The notes: a model not told the origin generated them from the letters alone. 64,000 bases of DNA from Fervidicella metallireducens AeB (GCF_000601455.1 NZ_AZQP01000007.1:1-64000); one strand, 5' to 3'. Positions 27,093 through 36,506 are shown, counted from the stretch's first letter. Numbers and translations: made by a program.

Positions 27093-28560
27093 ATCTGAAG
27101 TGGATATTGTGTTTTGTCAGTAAGTTATGTTTTGTTGACCAAAGTTTAGAGGATAGATCTACGTAGTATTTATGAGGATTTTCAAATCTTAAAACCTCAT
27201 CCCAAAGTGTAGAGATTTGTTCTTTGCAATAGGTCTTTATATCAGTAACATTGGGACAGTCATATACAACCTGACCTTTATCTAAAATCTTGGTTAGCAA
27301 TTTTTTTGCTTTGAAATTTGTAAGTGTTTTTCGTTTCCATGTGTGTATAGGGTGAAAAATTTCAAGGGGCTTTGATTCATCAATTATTTCATCAGCTAAA
27401 GTTATTAAGTCAGCAATTGCTTTATTTGTTTTCTTATCATAAAGTCTATAAATCTGTTTAAATCCTGGATTGGTGATCTTCTCTTCATTTTCACTTATTT
27501 TTATTTTTGGTTTAATTTCATTGTTTTCTTCAATTGCAACTAGTTTATATACTCCTCCAAAAACCGGTTCAGATTTAGCAGTAATCAATCTTTCACCAAC
27601 ACCAAATGAATCAATCTTTGCGCCTTGCAATATTACATCACGTATAATATATTCATCTAAAGAATTAGATACTACAATTTTACAATCAGGGAAACCTGCT
27701 TCATCCAGCATTTCTCTTGACTTTTCTGTCAGATATTTAATGTCACCACTGTCAATTCTTATACCCTTTGGACGTATACCTAGAGGTACAAGTTCTTCAT
27801 TAAAAACCTTAATTGCATTAGGAATACCAGATTTTAAAACGTTATATGTATCAACCAGAAGAAGACAATTATTAGGATAGGTTCTGGCCCAAGCCCTAAA
27901 AGCCTCCAGTTCTGAGTCAAATAATTGTACCCAGCTATGTGCCATTGTACCAACTGCTGGAATACCGAACATTTTTTCTGCAATTGTACATGCTGTTGAG
28001 TCACACCCACCAATATAAGCGGCTCTTGCTCCAAAAATTGCTCCATCATAGCCCTGAGCCCTTCTTGAGCCAAATTCCATAACTGTTCTTCCATCGGCAG
28101 CTCTGACTATTCGGTTAGCCTTTGTAGCTATTAATGTTTGGTGATTAATCGTCAGCAATACCATAGTTTCAATAAATTGTGCTTGTATGGCTGGACCTCT
28201 GACTATAACTAGGGGTTCATTTGGAAACACAGGAGTTCCCTCTGGTATTGCCCATACATCACAAGAAAATTTAAAATCTCTGAGATAATTTATAAAATCA
28301 TCATTAAATAGTCCTTTATTTTTCAGATATAAAATATCATCTTCGCTGAATTTAAGATTCTTTAAATATTCAATTAACTGTTGAAGACCTGCCATGATAC
28401 AGAAACCCCCACCGTCAGGCACCCTTCTGAAATACATATCAAAATAAACGATCTTATCTCCAACACCATTATATAGATATCCATTGCCCATAGTTAGTTC
28501 ATAAAAATCTACTAAAAGGCTAAGATTTCTCTCTTCTTTCCAGTCAAATAGGTGAGACAT
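27091..28560 (-). CDS. pncB: Nicotinate phosphoribosyltransferase
   Basis: Makes nicotinate mononucleotide from nicotinate and PRPP in the Preiss-Handler NAD salvage route. The 489-aa length fits the longer bacterial form. Family motifs include LLVDFYELTMGNGYLYNG near the N-terminus, MEFGSRRAQGYDGAIFGARA near residue 160, GTMAHSWVQLF near 212 and IRIDSGDIKYL near 272. GGAG lies ten bases before the ATG. Together with pncC at 3.7 kb it indicates pyridine nucleotide salvage. It is about 11 kb from the NadD-like giant protein and not obviously linked to it. Confidence 0.95.
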   Translation of the reverse strand: MSHLFDWKEERNLSLLVDFYELTMGNGYLYNGVGDKIVYFDMYFRRVPDGGGFCIMAGLQQLIEYLKNLKFSEDDILYLKNKGLFNDDFINYLRDFKFSCDVWAIPEGTPVFPNEPLVIVRGPAIQAQFIETMVLLTINHQTLIATKANRIVRAADGRTVMEFGSRRAQGYDGAIFGARAAYIGGCDSTACTIAEKMFGIPAVGTMAHSWVQLFDSELEAFRAWARTYPNNCLLLVDTYNVLKSGIPNAIKVFNEELVPLGIRPKGIRIDSGDIKYLTEKSREMLDEAGFPDCKIVVSNSLDEYIIRDVILQGAKIDSFGVGERLITAKSEPVFGGVYKLVAIEENNEIKPKIKISENEEKITNPGFKQIYRLYDKKTNKAIADLITLADEIIDESKPLEIFHPIHTWKRKTLTNFKAKKLLTKILDKGQVVYDCPNVTDIKTYCKEQISTLWDEVLRFENPHKYYVDLSSKLWSTKHNLLTKHNIHFR

Positions 28561-28822
28561 CTAAATTTCTCCTTTCACAACTTCTAAGTAATAGATAATA
28601 CATAAACAGTTTTAGAATATAAATTAACAGCTTATATTTCTCAGGTTTATAGTGTATAATAATTAAAAATTGCCATAATTTCACATGAACAATTAATCTG
28701 GAAATTATTTTATATAAGCATCATATTACCATTGTATTACTAAGTACTATTTAAGACAAGTGTAAAGGTGATTACAAAAATTATATTATTTAAGATTAAT
28801 AAAATATAGAGAGGAGTATTTT

Positions 28823-29767
28823 ATGTATTCAGTTAAAAGTTTAAAAGAAAAACTTCCTCATGATTTTTTAAATAGTTTATATGATATTTTTTCTCCTTGC
28901 ACTGTTGATAAGATTTTAATGGGTTTGGCTTCAAAACGTGATGTAACTTTAAGGGTTAATACTTTAAAATATGATACAAGACAAGTAATGCAATATTTAA
29001 CAGATATGAATATAAAATTTCAGAGAAATACATGGTTTAAAGATGCCTTGAGTATAAAAAATGTAACTGAGAAAGAAATACAAAAGTTAAACATATACGA
29101 AAATGGAGGTATATATCTTCAGAGTCTACCAAGCATGATGCCACCTTTGGTTTTACAGCCCAGGCCAGGTGATAATGTTCTGGATTTAACAGCAGCTCCT
29201 GGAGGAAAAACTACTCAAATAGCTGCTATAATGAAAAATAAAGGATACGTACTTGCAAATGAGATGGATAAGATTAGATTTGAAAGATTGAAGTATAACG
29301 TTGAAAAACAGGGAGCTTCAATAGTTGAAATTAAATTAGGTGACGGGTCAAAACTTGGAAATATTTACAAAGAAAAATTTGATAAAGTTCTATTAGATGC
29401 ACCTTGTAGTGGTGAAGGAAGATTTCTGGCTAGTGATGTGAGAACGTATAAATATTGGTCAAAAAATGAAGTCATTAAGTTGGTGGAGGTACAGAAGAAA
29501 CTTTTTAAAAGTGCTTATACAGCATTAAAACCAGGGGGTACTATGGTATATTCCACATGTACTTTGAATTTTGAAGAAAATGAAAAAATAATAGATTGGG
29601 CTCTAGATAATTTTAACCTGAAAACTCAGAAAATAGAATTAGAAGTACCACATAGAATGGAGGGTATATCTGAAGGCGTTAAGAAAGAGATAAAGAATTC
29701 AATGAGAATACTCCCAAACAGGGAAATGGAAGGATTTTTTATTTGCAAATTATATAAATCATCATGA
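28823..29767 (+). CDS. RNA m5C methyltransferase, NOL1/NOP2/Sun family (RsmB/RsmF-like)
   Basis: SAM-dependent cytosine-5 methyltransferase for rRNA or tRNA. The 314-aa protein has the SAM motif LDLTAAPGGKTTQIAAIM near residue 116, DAPCSGEGRF near 192 with one catalytic cysteine, and YSTCTLNFEENE near 242 with the second. It lacks an N-terminal NusB domain, unlike RsmB, and is shorter than RsmF with its PUA-like tail. GGAGG-type ribosome site (GAGAGGAG) precedes the ATG. The target base is not predictable from the sequence. Confidence 0.93.
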   Translation: MYSVKSLKEKLPHDFLNSLYDIFSPCTVDKILMGLASKRDVTLRVNTLKYDTRQVMQYLTDMNIKFQRNTWFKDALSIKNVTEKEIQKLNIYENGGIYLQSLPSMMPPLVLQPRPGDNVLDLTAAPGGKTTQIAAIMKNKGYVLANEMDKIRFERLKYNVEKQGASIVEIKLGDGSKLGNIYKEKFDKVLLDAPCSGEGRFLASDVRTYKYWSKNEVIKLVEVQKKLFKSAYTALKPGGTMVYSTCTLNFEENEKIIDWALDNFNLKTQKIELEVPHRMEGISEGVKKEIKNSMRILPNREMEGFFICKLYKSS

Positions 29768-29834
29768 TAAAGAAATAAAAAGGAATCGTAGCAAATCAAG
29801 CTGTTTATAAATAATGTTTCTTGTCATTTTGAAT

Positions 29835-29860
29835 AAATTGGCATGTTAACATGCCAATTT
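29835..29860. terminator. Perfect 26-base palindrome, bidirectional terminator
   Basis: A perfect inverted repeat centred on GTTAAC between convergent genes. AAATTGGCATG is mirrored by CATGCCAATTT. It abuts the stop codon of the small minus-strand gene. Confidence 0.75.
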
Positions 29861-30023
29861 ATTTCAAACCCTTGTCTTCCTTAATGTTTTCTACGGCAGT
29901 TTTTATTTCATTACCGTAGCGCAAATTTTCTTCTACAAAATCTACACCGGGGCCAACATTATATCTTACAGATGGAGTTGGATTAGCTTTTCCAACTATA
30001 CCCTTTTTACTTTTTCTTGTCAT
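29859..30023 (-). CDS. Small hypothetical protein (54 aa)
   Basis: A short but convincing gene: ATG at 30023 preceded by AAGGGGTG, and 54 codons ending in TAA next to a perfect terminator palindrome. The product starts MTRKSKKGIVGKANPTPS and is basic at the N-terminus and acidic at the C-terminus (VENIKEDKGLK). No membrane segment or known domain is seen. The central PSVRYNVGPGVDFVEEN suggests a conserved motif rather than random sequence. Function unknown. Confidence 0.65.
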   Translation of the reverse strand: MTRKSKKGIVGKANPTPSVRYNVGPGVDFVEENLRYGNEIKTAVENIKEDKGLK

Positions 30024-30115
30024 AACATAACACCCCTTTAAGAACAGAGATTATTTAAAAACCTATGCTAATAGTGTGCTCATTAAAAAATTATATATAC
30101 AAAAATGCTGTGTTT

Positions 30116-30145
30116 TTGTATATAACACAAAGGATATGATATAAT
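30116..30145 (+). promoter_or_regulatory. Sigma-A promoter of second winged-helix/TPR gene
   Basis: TTGTAT (30116-30121), an 18-base spacer and TATAAT (30140-30145) extended by TGA. It lies about 35 bases upstream of the start. Confidence 0.7.
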
Positions 30146-30179
30146 TGAGTTGTCTATCACGCACATTGGAGGAAGAATA

Positions 30180-31294
30180 ATGATTGACGAAACAAATACC
30201 GTAATAATACCAATAAAAAATTATTGTTATGATGATAAACATCACGAACTCCATAAGTTACTAAGTAATTTACAATTAAAAAGAAGTGAATTAATGGACA
30301 TAATAAATAAAATTTTATTAAGAATAGATGCAGAACCTGATAAGGATTATACTAAAGGAGATTTATTAAAAAATTTAAAAGTTGAGCTAAATTTAACAAG
30401 GATACAAATAAACTTTATTATTAGCTTTTTATACGATAACGATTTAATTGAAAATAAAAATGGGGGAATATCATTAACATCCTATGGAAAATTATTTCTT
30501 ATATCTGATGATATATCGAAAGTAGTGGATGTTTATAGGTATTTATTTGATAGATGTGATTGGAATAAAGCAATAGATAATAAGATTAACAATAAATATC
30601 TTGAAATAAATAGCAGGGAATATGTGGCAAGTTTATTTTTAAAATGTAGAGATATTTCAATTATTGAGGAAAATGCTAAGAACTCTGATTTAAATCTGGA
30701 AAGTTTATATAATAGCTATAGAATTCTTTTGGAGTTTTTAGATGATAATGGTATTAAAATAATTGTAAAAGAAATTCTAATTCCTTTAGGCTTAGTTAAA
30801 AATGAAGAAAAAAGTAAATATTTTAAGTTAACTAATGTCGGAGAAGAATTTTTTAGATTTTATAGTAGAAACATAAAAAGACAATATATTAAAATGATTG
30901 AAGAAGGTTGGGAAAATTTTGACAGAGGAAATTTTCAGGAAGCATATGATATGGCAAATAGCATCTTATATATAGAAAATAATATTCCTGATCCTTTTAA
31001 TATAATTGGATGTGTCTATATTAAGAAAAAAGAATATGAATTGGCAAAAAAATATTTCTCTATGCTATAAATATTTGTGAAGAGAATATTTTAGAGTTAA
31101 CAAAGGAAAGGAATTTTATTAGTGATGTTTATATACCTCTTTATTACAATTTAGGACTGTGCAATTTTTTAACAGGGGAATTTTTTAATGCAATAAAGAT
31201 TTTTTCAAATATAAGAAAAACATTACCATACAAACTGGATAATGTAGAGGATTTGTATAAAAAATTAAAAGAAATAATTGTTTTAAAACAATAG
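30180..31294 (+). pseudogene. Winged-helix/TPR protein, frameshifted at A7
   Basis: Two frames, 30180-31070 and 31052-31294, join by a -1 step at seven A (31046-31052) to give 371 aa. The N-terminal half carries winged-helix-like units (ISLTSYGKLFL near residue 98; LGLVKNEEKSKYFKLTNVGEEFFR near 213). The C-terminal part has TPR pairs (NFQEAYDMANSILYIENN; EYELAKK then IFLYAINICEEN after the shift; GEFFNAIKIFSNIRK). The layout matches the gene at 23.1 kb, so they are probably paralogues. The start follows GGAGG. It likely forms an operon with the next gene, 32 bases on. Function unknown. Confidence 0.62.
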
Positions 31295-31326
31295 GGACAG
31301 ACTTAAGCTGACAGGGAGGAAAAAAT

Positions 31327-32166
31327 ATGGATGTTTATGAAAAAATAAAATCAGTTACAAATGTCAGAAGATATAAAACATTAAATTCTTCAAAATACAT
31401 CAGCTCTTTAAATTATAAGGAATATGAGTTTGTGTATAAGGAGTTGTCCTATAGAAATTCAAGTCATTATATTGACGAAAACGATGATATTAACTATCTG
31501 GTTAAAGTAGATAATAATATAACATTAGAAACCTTCGTAAAAAGCAGAAAGATAATAAATGTCCTAAGAGACTTAAAAGGCCCTGTTATAGAATTTAAAA
31601 TTGAAGATGCAGAAAAATCTTATTTATTTTCCTATAACTTAGAAAATGACAATGATCTTTATGAAATAAAAATCCTTCTTGAAAAGAGAAGAGTTAATGT
31701 TAACATTGTTATATTTGATGGAAGCCAGTTTCTTAAAGGATTAACTATACTTATGGAAATTGATGATAGAATATTAGATATGTTTAAATATATAACAGAG
31801 ACTTGCCATTGTGGGGGACATCCAAGGATAGACCCAGATTTTTCAAATGATATGACCGGAAATTATCTGATGGTTGAAAATAATTTTGGAGTTTTAGAGG
31901 AATTGCTAAATATAGTTGATAATCTGCAAAAATGGAGGAGCAAGGACGATTTTGATATTTTAATAGACTATGATGAAAATATTCAAATTTGGTTTGCAGG
32001 CAAATTAACTAACCTTCAGTATATTAAAAAAGAGATAAGTAAGAAATATAATATAATTTCTGAAGGGACAGGAATAGCAAAAGGAAAAGGTTTTATAAAA
32101 TATAACAAGGGCATGATTTACTTTTATAAAAGTAATTTAGAAGAAAATTTGGATTTTAGTATTTAA
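31327..32166 (+). CDS. Hypothetical protein with CHCGGHP motif
   Basis: A 279-aa soluble protein I do not recognise. A short cysteine/histidine motif, CHCGGHPRIDPDF, near residue 160 could bind a metal. The rest is acidic and predicted mixed alpha/beta. The C-terminal 70 residues (DFDILIDYDENIQIWFAGKL onward) look like a small independent domain. The gene has CAGGGAGG upstream, follows the winged-helix/TPR gene by 32 bases and is closed by a terminator, so the two are probably co-transcribed. Confidence 0.65.
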   Translation: MDVYEKIKSVTNVRRYKTLNSSKYISSLNYKEYEFVYKELSYRNSSHYIDENDDINYLVKVDNNITLETFVKSRKIINVLRDLKGPVIEFKIEDAEKSYLFSYNLENDNDLYEIKILLEKRRVNVNIVIFDGSQFLKGLTILMEIDDRILDMFKYITETCHCGGHPRIDPDFSNDMTGNYLMVENNFGVLEELLNIVDNLQKWRSKDDFDILIDYDENIQIWFAGKLTNLQYIKKEISKKYNIISEGTGIAKGKGFIKYNKGMIYFYKSNLEENLDFSI

Positions 32167-32179
32167 TACAATTATGTAT

Positions 32180-32205
32180 CAGTGAGGATTTTCCTCACTG
32201 TTTTT
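32180..32205. terminator. Bidirectional terminator before ftsH end
   Basis: CAGTGAGGA (32180-32188) and TCCTCACTG (32192-32200) form a perfect 9-bp stem with a TTT loop, followed by TTTTT. The T run overlaps the ftsH stop codon on the other strand. Confidence 0.85.
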
Positions 32206-33946
32206 ATGCTATAATCTTCTCAATCTGCTCATCATATATTGTCTCTTCTTCAAGAAGCATATTTGCTAAAGAATCAAGCTTTGTTTTGTTTTCCACAAGA
32301 ATGTTAAATACTTCTTTGTAAAGTTCAGTAATTGTTTTGTTACATACTTCTACAATAGCAGCATTATTTGAAATGCCTTCTTTGTCTAAAATGTTATAAT
32401 TTAGCAATCCAGTGCTGTCAAACATACCATAATATTTAATCATAGCAAGAAGTGTATTTGTGGCATTTTCAATATCACCAGAAGCACCTGTTGTAATATT
32501 GTCCTTTCCGAAGACCAGTTCTTCTGCTGCCCTTCCACCAAGTGCAACTTTAATGTTATTCAGAAGTTGGGTTTTTGTATGATAAATTCTATCAGGAGGA
32601 ATATTCAATGTGTATCCTCCAGCACCCTTAGTACTTGGAATTATTGTTACTTTTCTCACATGGTTTTCAGGTGAAATCAATTTTGAAATCAATGCATGTC
32701 CAGCTTCATGGTAGGCAGTAATTTTTTTGTCATTTTCCTTAATAAAGCTTCTGTCTTTCTTTTCTGCACCAGCTAGGACTATACCATAGGATAAATCAAA
32801 ATGGTTCATATTTATGAATTGAGAGTTTTCACGAGCAGCTAATATAGCAGCTTCATTGACTAAGTTTTCAAGTTTTGCTCCTGAAAAGTAAACTGTCATC
32901 TGTGCAATTTTATATAAGTCAACATCATCAGCTATTGGTTTGCTTTTACAATGAAGCTTTAGAATTTCATGTCTTGCATTAACATCAGGAAGGCCAACTT
33001 CAATGTGCCTGTCAAATCTTCCTGGACGAAGCAATGCCTCATCTAATACATCGAGTCTATTAGTAGCAGCAATGACTATAATACCCTGGCTTTCTTTAAA
33101 ACCTGACATTTCTGCTAATAGAGCGTTAAGGGTTTGATCTCTTTCATCAGAGCCTCCATCAGCACGACCATCTCGCTTTTTACCAATTGCGTCAATTTCA
33201 TCAATAAAAATGACTGCTTTACCTTTTTCTCTTGCTTTTTTAAATAAATCCCTTATTCTACCGGCACCAACTCCAACATAGATTTGGACGAAGTCTGAAC
33301 CGTTAACTGCATAAAATGGTACATTTGCTTCTCCGGCAAGGGCTTTGGCCATAAGAGTTTTTCCTGTACCTGGAGGACCATATAATATAACTCCACGTGG
33401 CATTCTAGCATTGTATTTTGTAAATTTTTCTGGATTTTTTATAAAATCCACAAGTTCTCTTACACTCTCTTTCGCTTCAAGATTTCCTGCTATACTATCA
33501 AAGCTTATCTCCCAATCTTTTTCAGGGGAAACATCCATTGTTGATAGTTTAAAAGCACCACTATTGCTTGAAGTTTTTCGGGAAATAAAATATATAAGGG
33601 TAGCTACAATAACTGTAAGAAGAATTGCTGTTGGCACAGCTTCATATGGACTTACAGCTCCCCCCTCATGAACTTTTATACCCTTTAATAGCAGGTATTC
33701 TTTAAAATTTAAAGTTCTAGGATTTTCTGTAAACAATTCTTTTTTGTTTTTTAGAATAACCTTAATCCTCTCTGAATCTGATAAATAAACATCAGATACA
33801 TTTCCATTTTGCACCTCAGATATAAAAGTCTTATATGGAATCATGTTATCCATATTTTTAGATGCTTTATATCCAAAAAAGGAGGCAATTGTTAGAATTA
33901 TTACTAAGGTAGGCAAAATAAAGTTAAACTTTTTTATTTTGTTCAT
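32204..33946 (-). CDS. ftsH: FtsH-family ATP-dependent zinc metalloprotease
   Basis: Membrane-bound AAA+ protease that extracts and degrades membrane and regulatory proteins. Two membrane segments (about residues 8-26 and 105-124) flank an extracytoplasmic domain. The AAA module has GPPGTGKT, FIDEIDAIGKK, the pore loop YVGVGAG and the second region of homology (LLRPGRFDRH). The protease part has the zinc motif HEAGH and the TTGASGD segment with the third ligand nearby. At 580 aa it is shorter than typical FtsH (600-650), mainly at the C-terminus. It may be a second paralogue rather than the main housekeeping copy. The start has GGAGGG upstream. Confidence 0.93.
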   Translation of the reverse strand: MNKIKKFNFILPTLVIILTIASFFGYKASKNMDNMIPYKTFISEVQNGNVSDVYLSDSERIKVILKNKKELFTENPRTLNFKEYLLLKGIKVHEGGAVSPYEAVPTAILLTVIVATLIYFISRKTSSNSGAFKLSTMDVSPEKDWEISFDSIAGNLEAKESVRELVDFIKNPEKFTKYNARMPRGVILYGPPGTGKTLMAKALAGEANVPFYAVNGSDFVQIYVGVGAGRIRDLFKKAREKGKAVIFIDEIDAIGKKRDGRADGGSDERDQTLNALLAEMSGFKESQGIIVIAATNRLDVLDEALLRPGRFDRHIEVGLPDVNARHEILKLHCKSKPIADDVDLYKIAQMTVYFSGAKLENLVNEAAILAARENSQFINMNHFDLSYGIVLAGAEKKDRSFIKENDKKITAYHEAGHALISKLISPENHVRKVTIIPSTKGAGGYTLNIPPDRIYHTKTQLLNNIKVALGGRAAEELVFGKDNITTGASGDIENATNTLLAMIKYYGMFDSTGLLNYNILDKEGISNNAAIVEVCNKTITELYKEVFNILVENKTKLDSLANMLLEEETIYDEQIEKIIA

Positions 33947-34028
33947 TATATCCCTCCAATCTACTATCTGATATAATAATTTAGTTTACATAATATATTA
34001 TAAATTTTTTAATGAAAATGTAAAATAA

Positions 34029-34057
34029 TTTACATAATTCTTTCCATGTTATTTAAT
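34029..34057 (+). promoter_or_regulatory. Likely promoter of TPR-HEPN gene
   Basis: TTTACA (34029-34034) and TTTAAT (34052-34057) with 17-base spacing, 30 bases before the start. The -10 is imperfect. Confidence 0.45.
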
Positions 34058-34087
34058 GTTAGTTACAATAAAAATAGGGGTGATATT

Positions 34088-34555
34088 ATGGAAAAAGGAG
34101 AAGTTTTAGTAGAAAAAATTTTACTAAGCTTAGAGGAAAATTTAATGTTTGATGCAGCTATTCATATTTGTAGATTACTTAAGCTTGATAATGTTTTAAT
34201 TGATTATTATTATTTTTTAAAAGGAGAAAGTAGAGAAGTTGATCTTAATAAACTGGATTTAAATAGAAGAAAGAAAATTTTGTATATAAAATCACAAAAA
34301 GAAAAAACAGAAATGAATAATTCTTTAGCATTAATATCAAGAAGTGATATTAAAGAAAACTTAAATAAGGGTTTTATTGAATTTAATAAAGGTAACTATA
34401 AAGATGCAGAAAAAAATTTCAGCGATATTTGTAATAAATGCCAAGGATTTGAAAAGGTATATTCACTTACATATATGTGTATATGTAAGTATCAGATGGG
34501 TGAATTCGTTGATTCACTAAGATATATAAATTCTGCCTTAGATATTACCCCCTGA
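34088..34555 (+). CDS. TPR-HEPN-like protein, N-terminal TPR part (frameshifted)
   Basis: A 155-residue frame with helical N-terminus and TPR-like repeats at about residues 95-155 (LNKGFIEFNKGNYKDAEKNF; YQMGEFVDSLRYINSALDI). It stops just after five C (34548-34552); removing one C gives CCT GAT GAT and continues without a break to 35555, making a 488-aa protein. The start has GGGGTGAT upstream, so ATG 34088 is preferred over ATG 34046. No function is recognised for the N-terminal part; TPRs usually bind proteins. Confidence 0.6.
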   Translation: MEKGEVLVEKILLSLEENLMFDAAIHICRLLKLDNVLIDYYYFLKGESREVDLNKLDLNRRKKILYIKSQKEKTEMNNSLALISRSDIKENLNKGFIEFNKGNYKDAEKNFSDICNKCQGFEKVYSLTYMCICKYQMGEFVDSLRYINSALDITP

Positions 34556-35555
34556 TGATAAATTAAAAAATATCAGGGAAGCTATTATTGATAGATTAGC
34601 TGGTGTTGAGACTAAAAATAAGTTTATAGAAGATTATTATGTAAAGGGGACTTATATTGGAGAGCTTTTAAAAAATTCATTACAACTATATGAAAAGATT
34701 GATAGTATAAAAATTGAGGAGAAGAATGTTTTTAAAAAAATAAAAAAATATTTTAAAAAAATCAAGATTTTATTTAATGAGCAAAAGGAGAGGCTGGAAC
34801 AGGATTTAATAAATACAAATGAGTTAATTCTTGATGCAGAAAAACAATACAACTGCTATTTAAATGATAGTGAAGCAAAAAAATTTGCAAAAGAAATAGA
34901 GAAATATAATCTAAATGAAGATATTGAAAAGGTTCTAAGGGTAGCAGAATTGTTATATTACACACGAAAAAAAGATGTTGATGTGGATTATTCATACATT
35001 GTCTTTTCATATTGTAAAGCAGTAGAGATGCTTTCAAGGGAAAAATTAGTAAGATATTTTATTGAAAACAGATCCAGTTTGCCACCGGCAGATAATAGGG
35101 AGGATTATTTAAATATTGGAATAAAAAGTTATGACGTAGGAGGAGTAATAAGATATAGTTTTAAAAATGAGTTTGATATTTCTTCAAGTGATTATCTTGT
35201 TGAAATAAATAAACACAGATTGTTAAGGAAAAAGTATACAGGTAATGAACATATTATGCCTTGGGATAAGCTAAAATTTATTAATCATTGTATAAAAACT
35301 GGTAAAGACCCCATTGATGGAACAAAGAGTGCTGGCATGCTGTTACTTTTCTACTGTGCCTATAAAAATTTTTTAAAAGTCCAATATAAAGACTTAACAA
35401 GAGAAGATATTATAGTCTTAGCAGGCAACTTGATAAGATTACAAAATGAGAGAAATAATTTTATGCATTCGAAAATATTAGAGCAAAAGGATTGGTTAGA
35501 TGAAATACGCAGCCTTAGCATTAAATGTATTGAAACTCTAAGTTTTATAAAATAA
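34551..35555 (+). CDS. TPR-HEPN-like protein, C-terminal part with RNxxxH motif
   Basis: Continuation of the TPR gene in the +1 frame. A basic coiled coil (VFKKIKKYFKKIKILF) is followed by a helical C-terminal domain of about 200 residues. Its first helix is YIVFSYCKAVEMLSREK and its last is LAGNLIRLQNERNNFMHSK. The RNNFMH at residues 455-460 of the rejoined protein fits the catalytic RNxxxH of HEPN ribonucleases, but the motif is short and the assignment is inferred. The RNase H gene begins 22 bases later. It could be an RNA-binding or RNA-cutting effector. Confidence 0.58.
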   Translation, partial: PDDKLKNIREAIIDRLAGVETKNKFIEDYYVKGTYIGELLKNSLQLYEKIDSIKIEEKNVFKKIKKYFKKIKILFNEQKERLEQDLINTNELILDAEKQYNCYLNDSEAKKFAKEIEKYNLNEDIEKVLRVAELLYYTRKKDVDVDYSYIVFSYCKAVEMLSREKLVRYFIENRSSLPPADNREDYLNIGIKSYDVGGVIRYSFKNEFDISSSDYLVEINKHRLLRKKYTGNEHIMPWDKLKFINHCIKTGKDPIDGTKSAGMLLLFYCAYKNFLKVQYKDLTREDIIVLAGNLIRLQNERNNFMHSKILEQKDWLDEIRSLSIKCIETLSFIK

Positions 35556-35577
35556 ATAAAATATGTGAGGTAGAAAA

Positions 35578-36501
35578 ATGGGTAAAAAAATATATGCAAT
35601 TAAAGAAGGTTTTGATTTTGCAAACAATAAAAAAGTTGAGAATCTAATTGTGAATACATGGGATGAATGTCTTAAATATGTTAAAGGTGTAAAGGGGGCT
35701 AAATATAAAAGTTTTACAGATATAATAGAAGCAAATGAATATTTAAATGAGACCTGCAGGTTACTAAAGAAAGATATAGATGAATATCCTAAAGACTGGA
35801 TCCATGCATATGTAGATGGAAGTTACAACAATATTACTGGAAAATATGGATATGCTTTAGTTTTAGTTAAAAATGATGTAATCATATATGTAGAAAATGG
35901 AAGGGCTGAAGATGATAGTAATAAATCATTAAGGCAAATTGCTGGTGAGTTAAAGGCGGCAGTCAGGGCAGCTGAATATGCAGTTAGAAATAATGAAAAA
36001 GGAATAGTTATTTTTCATGACTATGAGGGAATTTTTCATCATGCTGTAGGTACATGGGATAGGAAGGATGAATCTTCAGTTGAATATTATTCAAAAATGA
36101 GACATTTAATTGATAAATTAAATCTTGAGATTGTTTTTGTAAAGGTAGATAGCCATACCGGAGACTTATATAACGAGATGGCTGATGAATTTGCAAAAAT
36201 AGGAGCAGGAGTAGAAATCAATAAGACTATTAGGAATTTAATAAAAGATAAAATAGTATATGTATTAGACAGTGAGGTGAAAAGCAAATTAAGAAAATTA
36301 ATCAATGATGATTGTATTGAAAATATAAAAGTAACTGAAGAAATAATAGAAAAAATGAATAAAGAATCAACAGATATAGAAGATATTATTGATTATTTAA
36401 AAAATTCATCGATGAGTAAAGAAGATACTTTAAATTATTTAAAACAGTTAGATAGCAGAGTAAAAGATGAAATAATTTTACATCTAATAAAAACTATATA
36501 G
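35578..36501 (+). CDS. Ribonuclease H with viroplasmin-type N-terminal domain
   Basis: Cleaves RNA in RNA-DNA hybrids. The N-terminal 55 residues (KKIYAIKEGFDFANNKKVE...ECLKYVKGVKGAKYKSF) match the hybrid-binding viroplasmin domain. The catalytic RNase H fold follows with acidic residues in AYVDGSYN, AGELKAA, IFHDYEGIF and the final DEFAKIG. A further C-terminal 95 residues, helical and rich in Lys/Glu (IEDIIDYLKNSSMSKEDTL), are beyond the usual domain. Length 307 aa. It has GAGGTAG upstream and is probably co-transcribed with the TPR-HEPN gene. It ends at a strong terminator. Confidence 0.9.
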   Translation: MGKKIYAIKEGFDFANNKKVENLIVNTWDECLKYVKGVKGAKYKSFTDIIEANEYLNETCRLLKKDIDEYPKDWIHAYVDGSYNNITGKYGYALVLVKNDVIIYVENGRAEDDSNKSLRQIAGELKAAVRAAEYAVRNNEKGIVIFHDYEGIFHHAVGTWDRKDESSVEYYSKMRHLIDKLNLEIVFVKVDSHTGDLYNEMADEFAKIGAGVEINKTIRNLIKDKIVYVLDSEVKSKLRKLINDDCIENIKVTEEIIEKMNKESTDIEDIIDYLKNSSMSKEDTLNYLKQLDSRVKDEIILHLIKTI

Positions 36502-36506
36502 AATTT

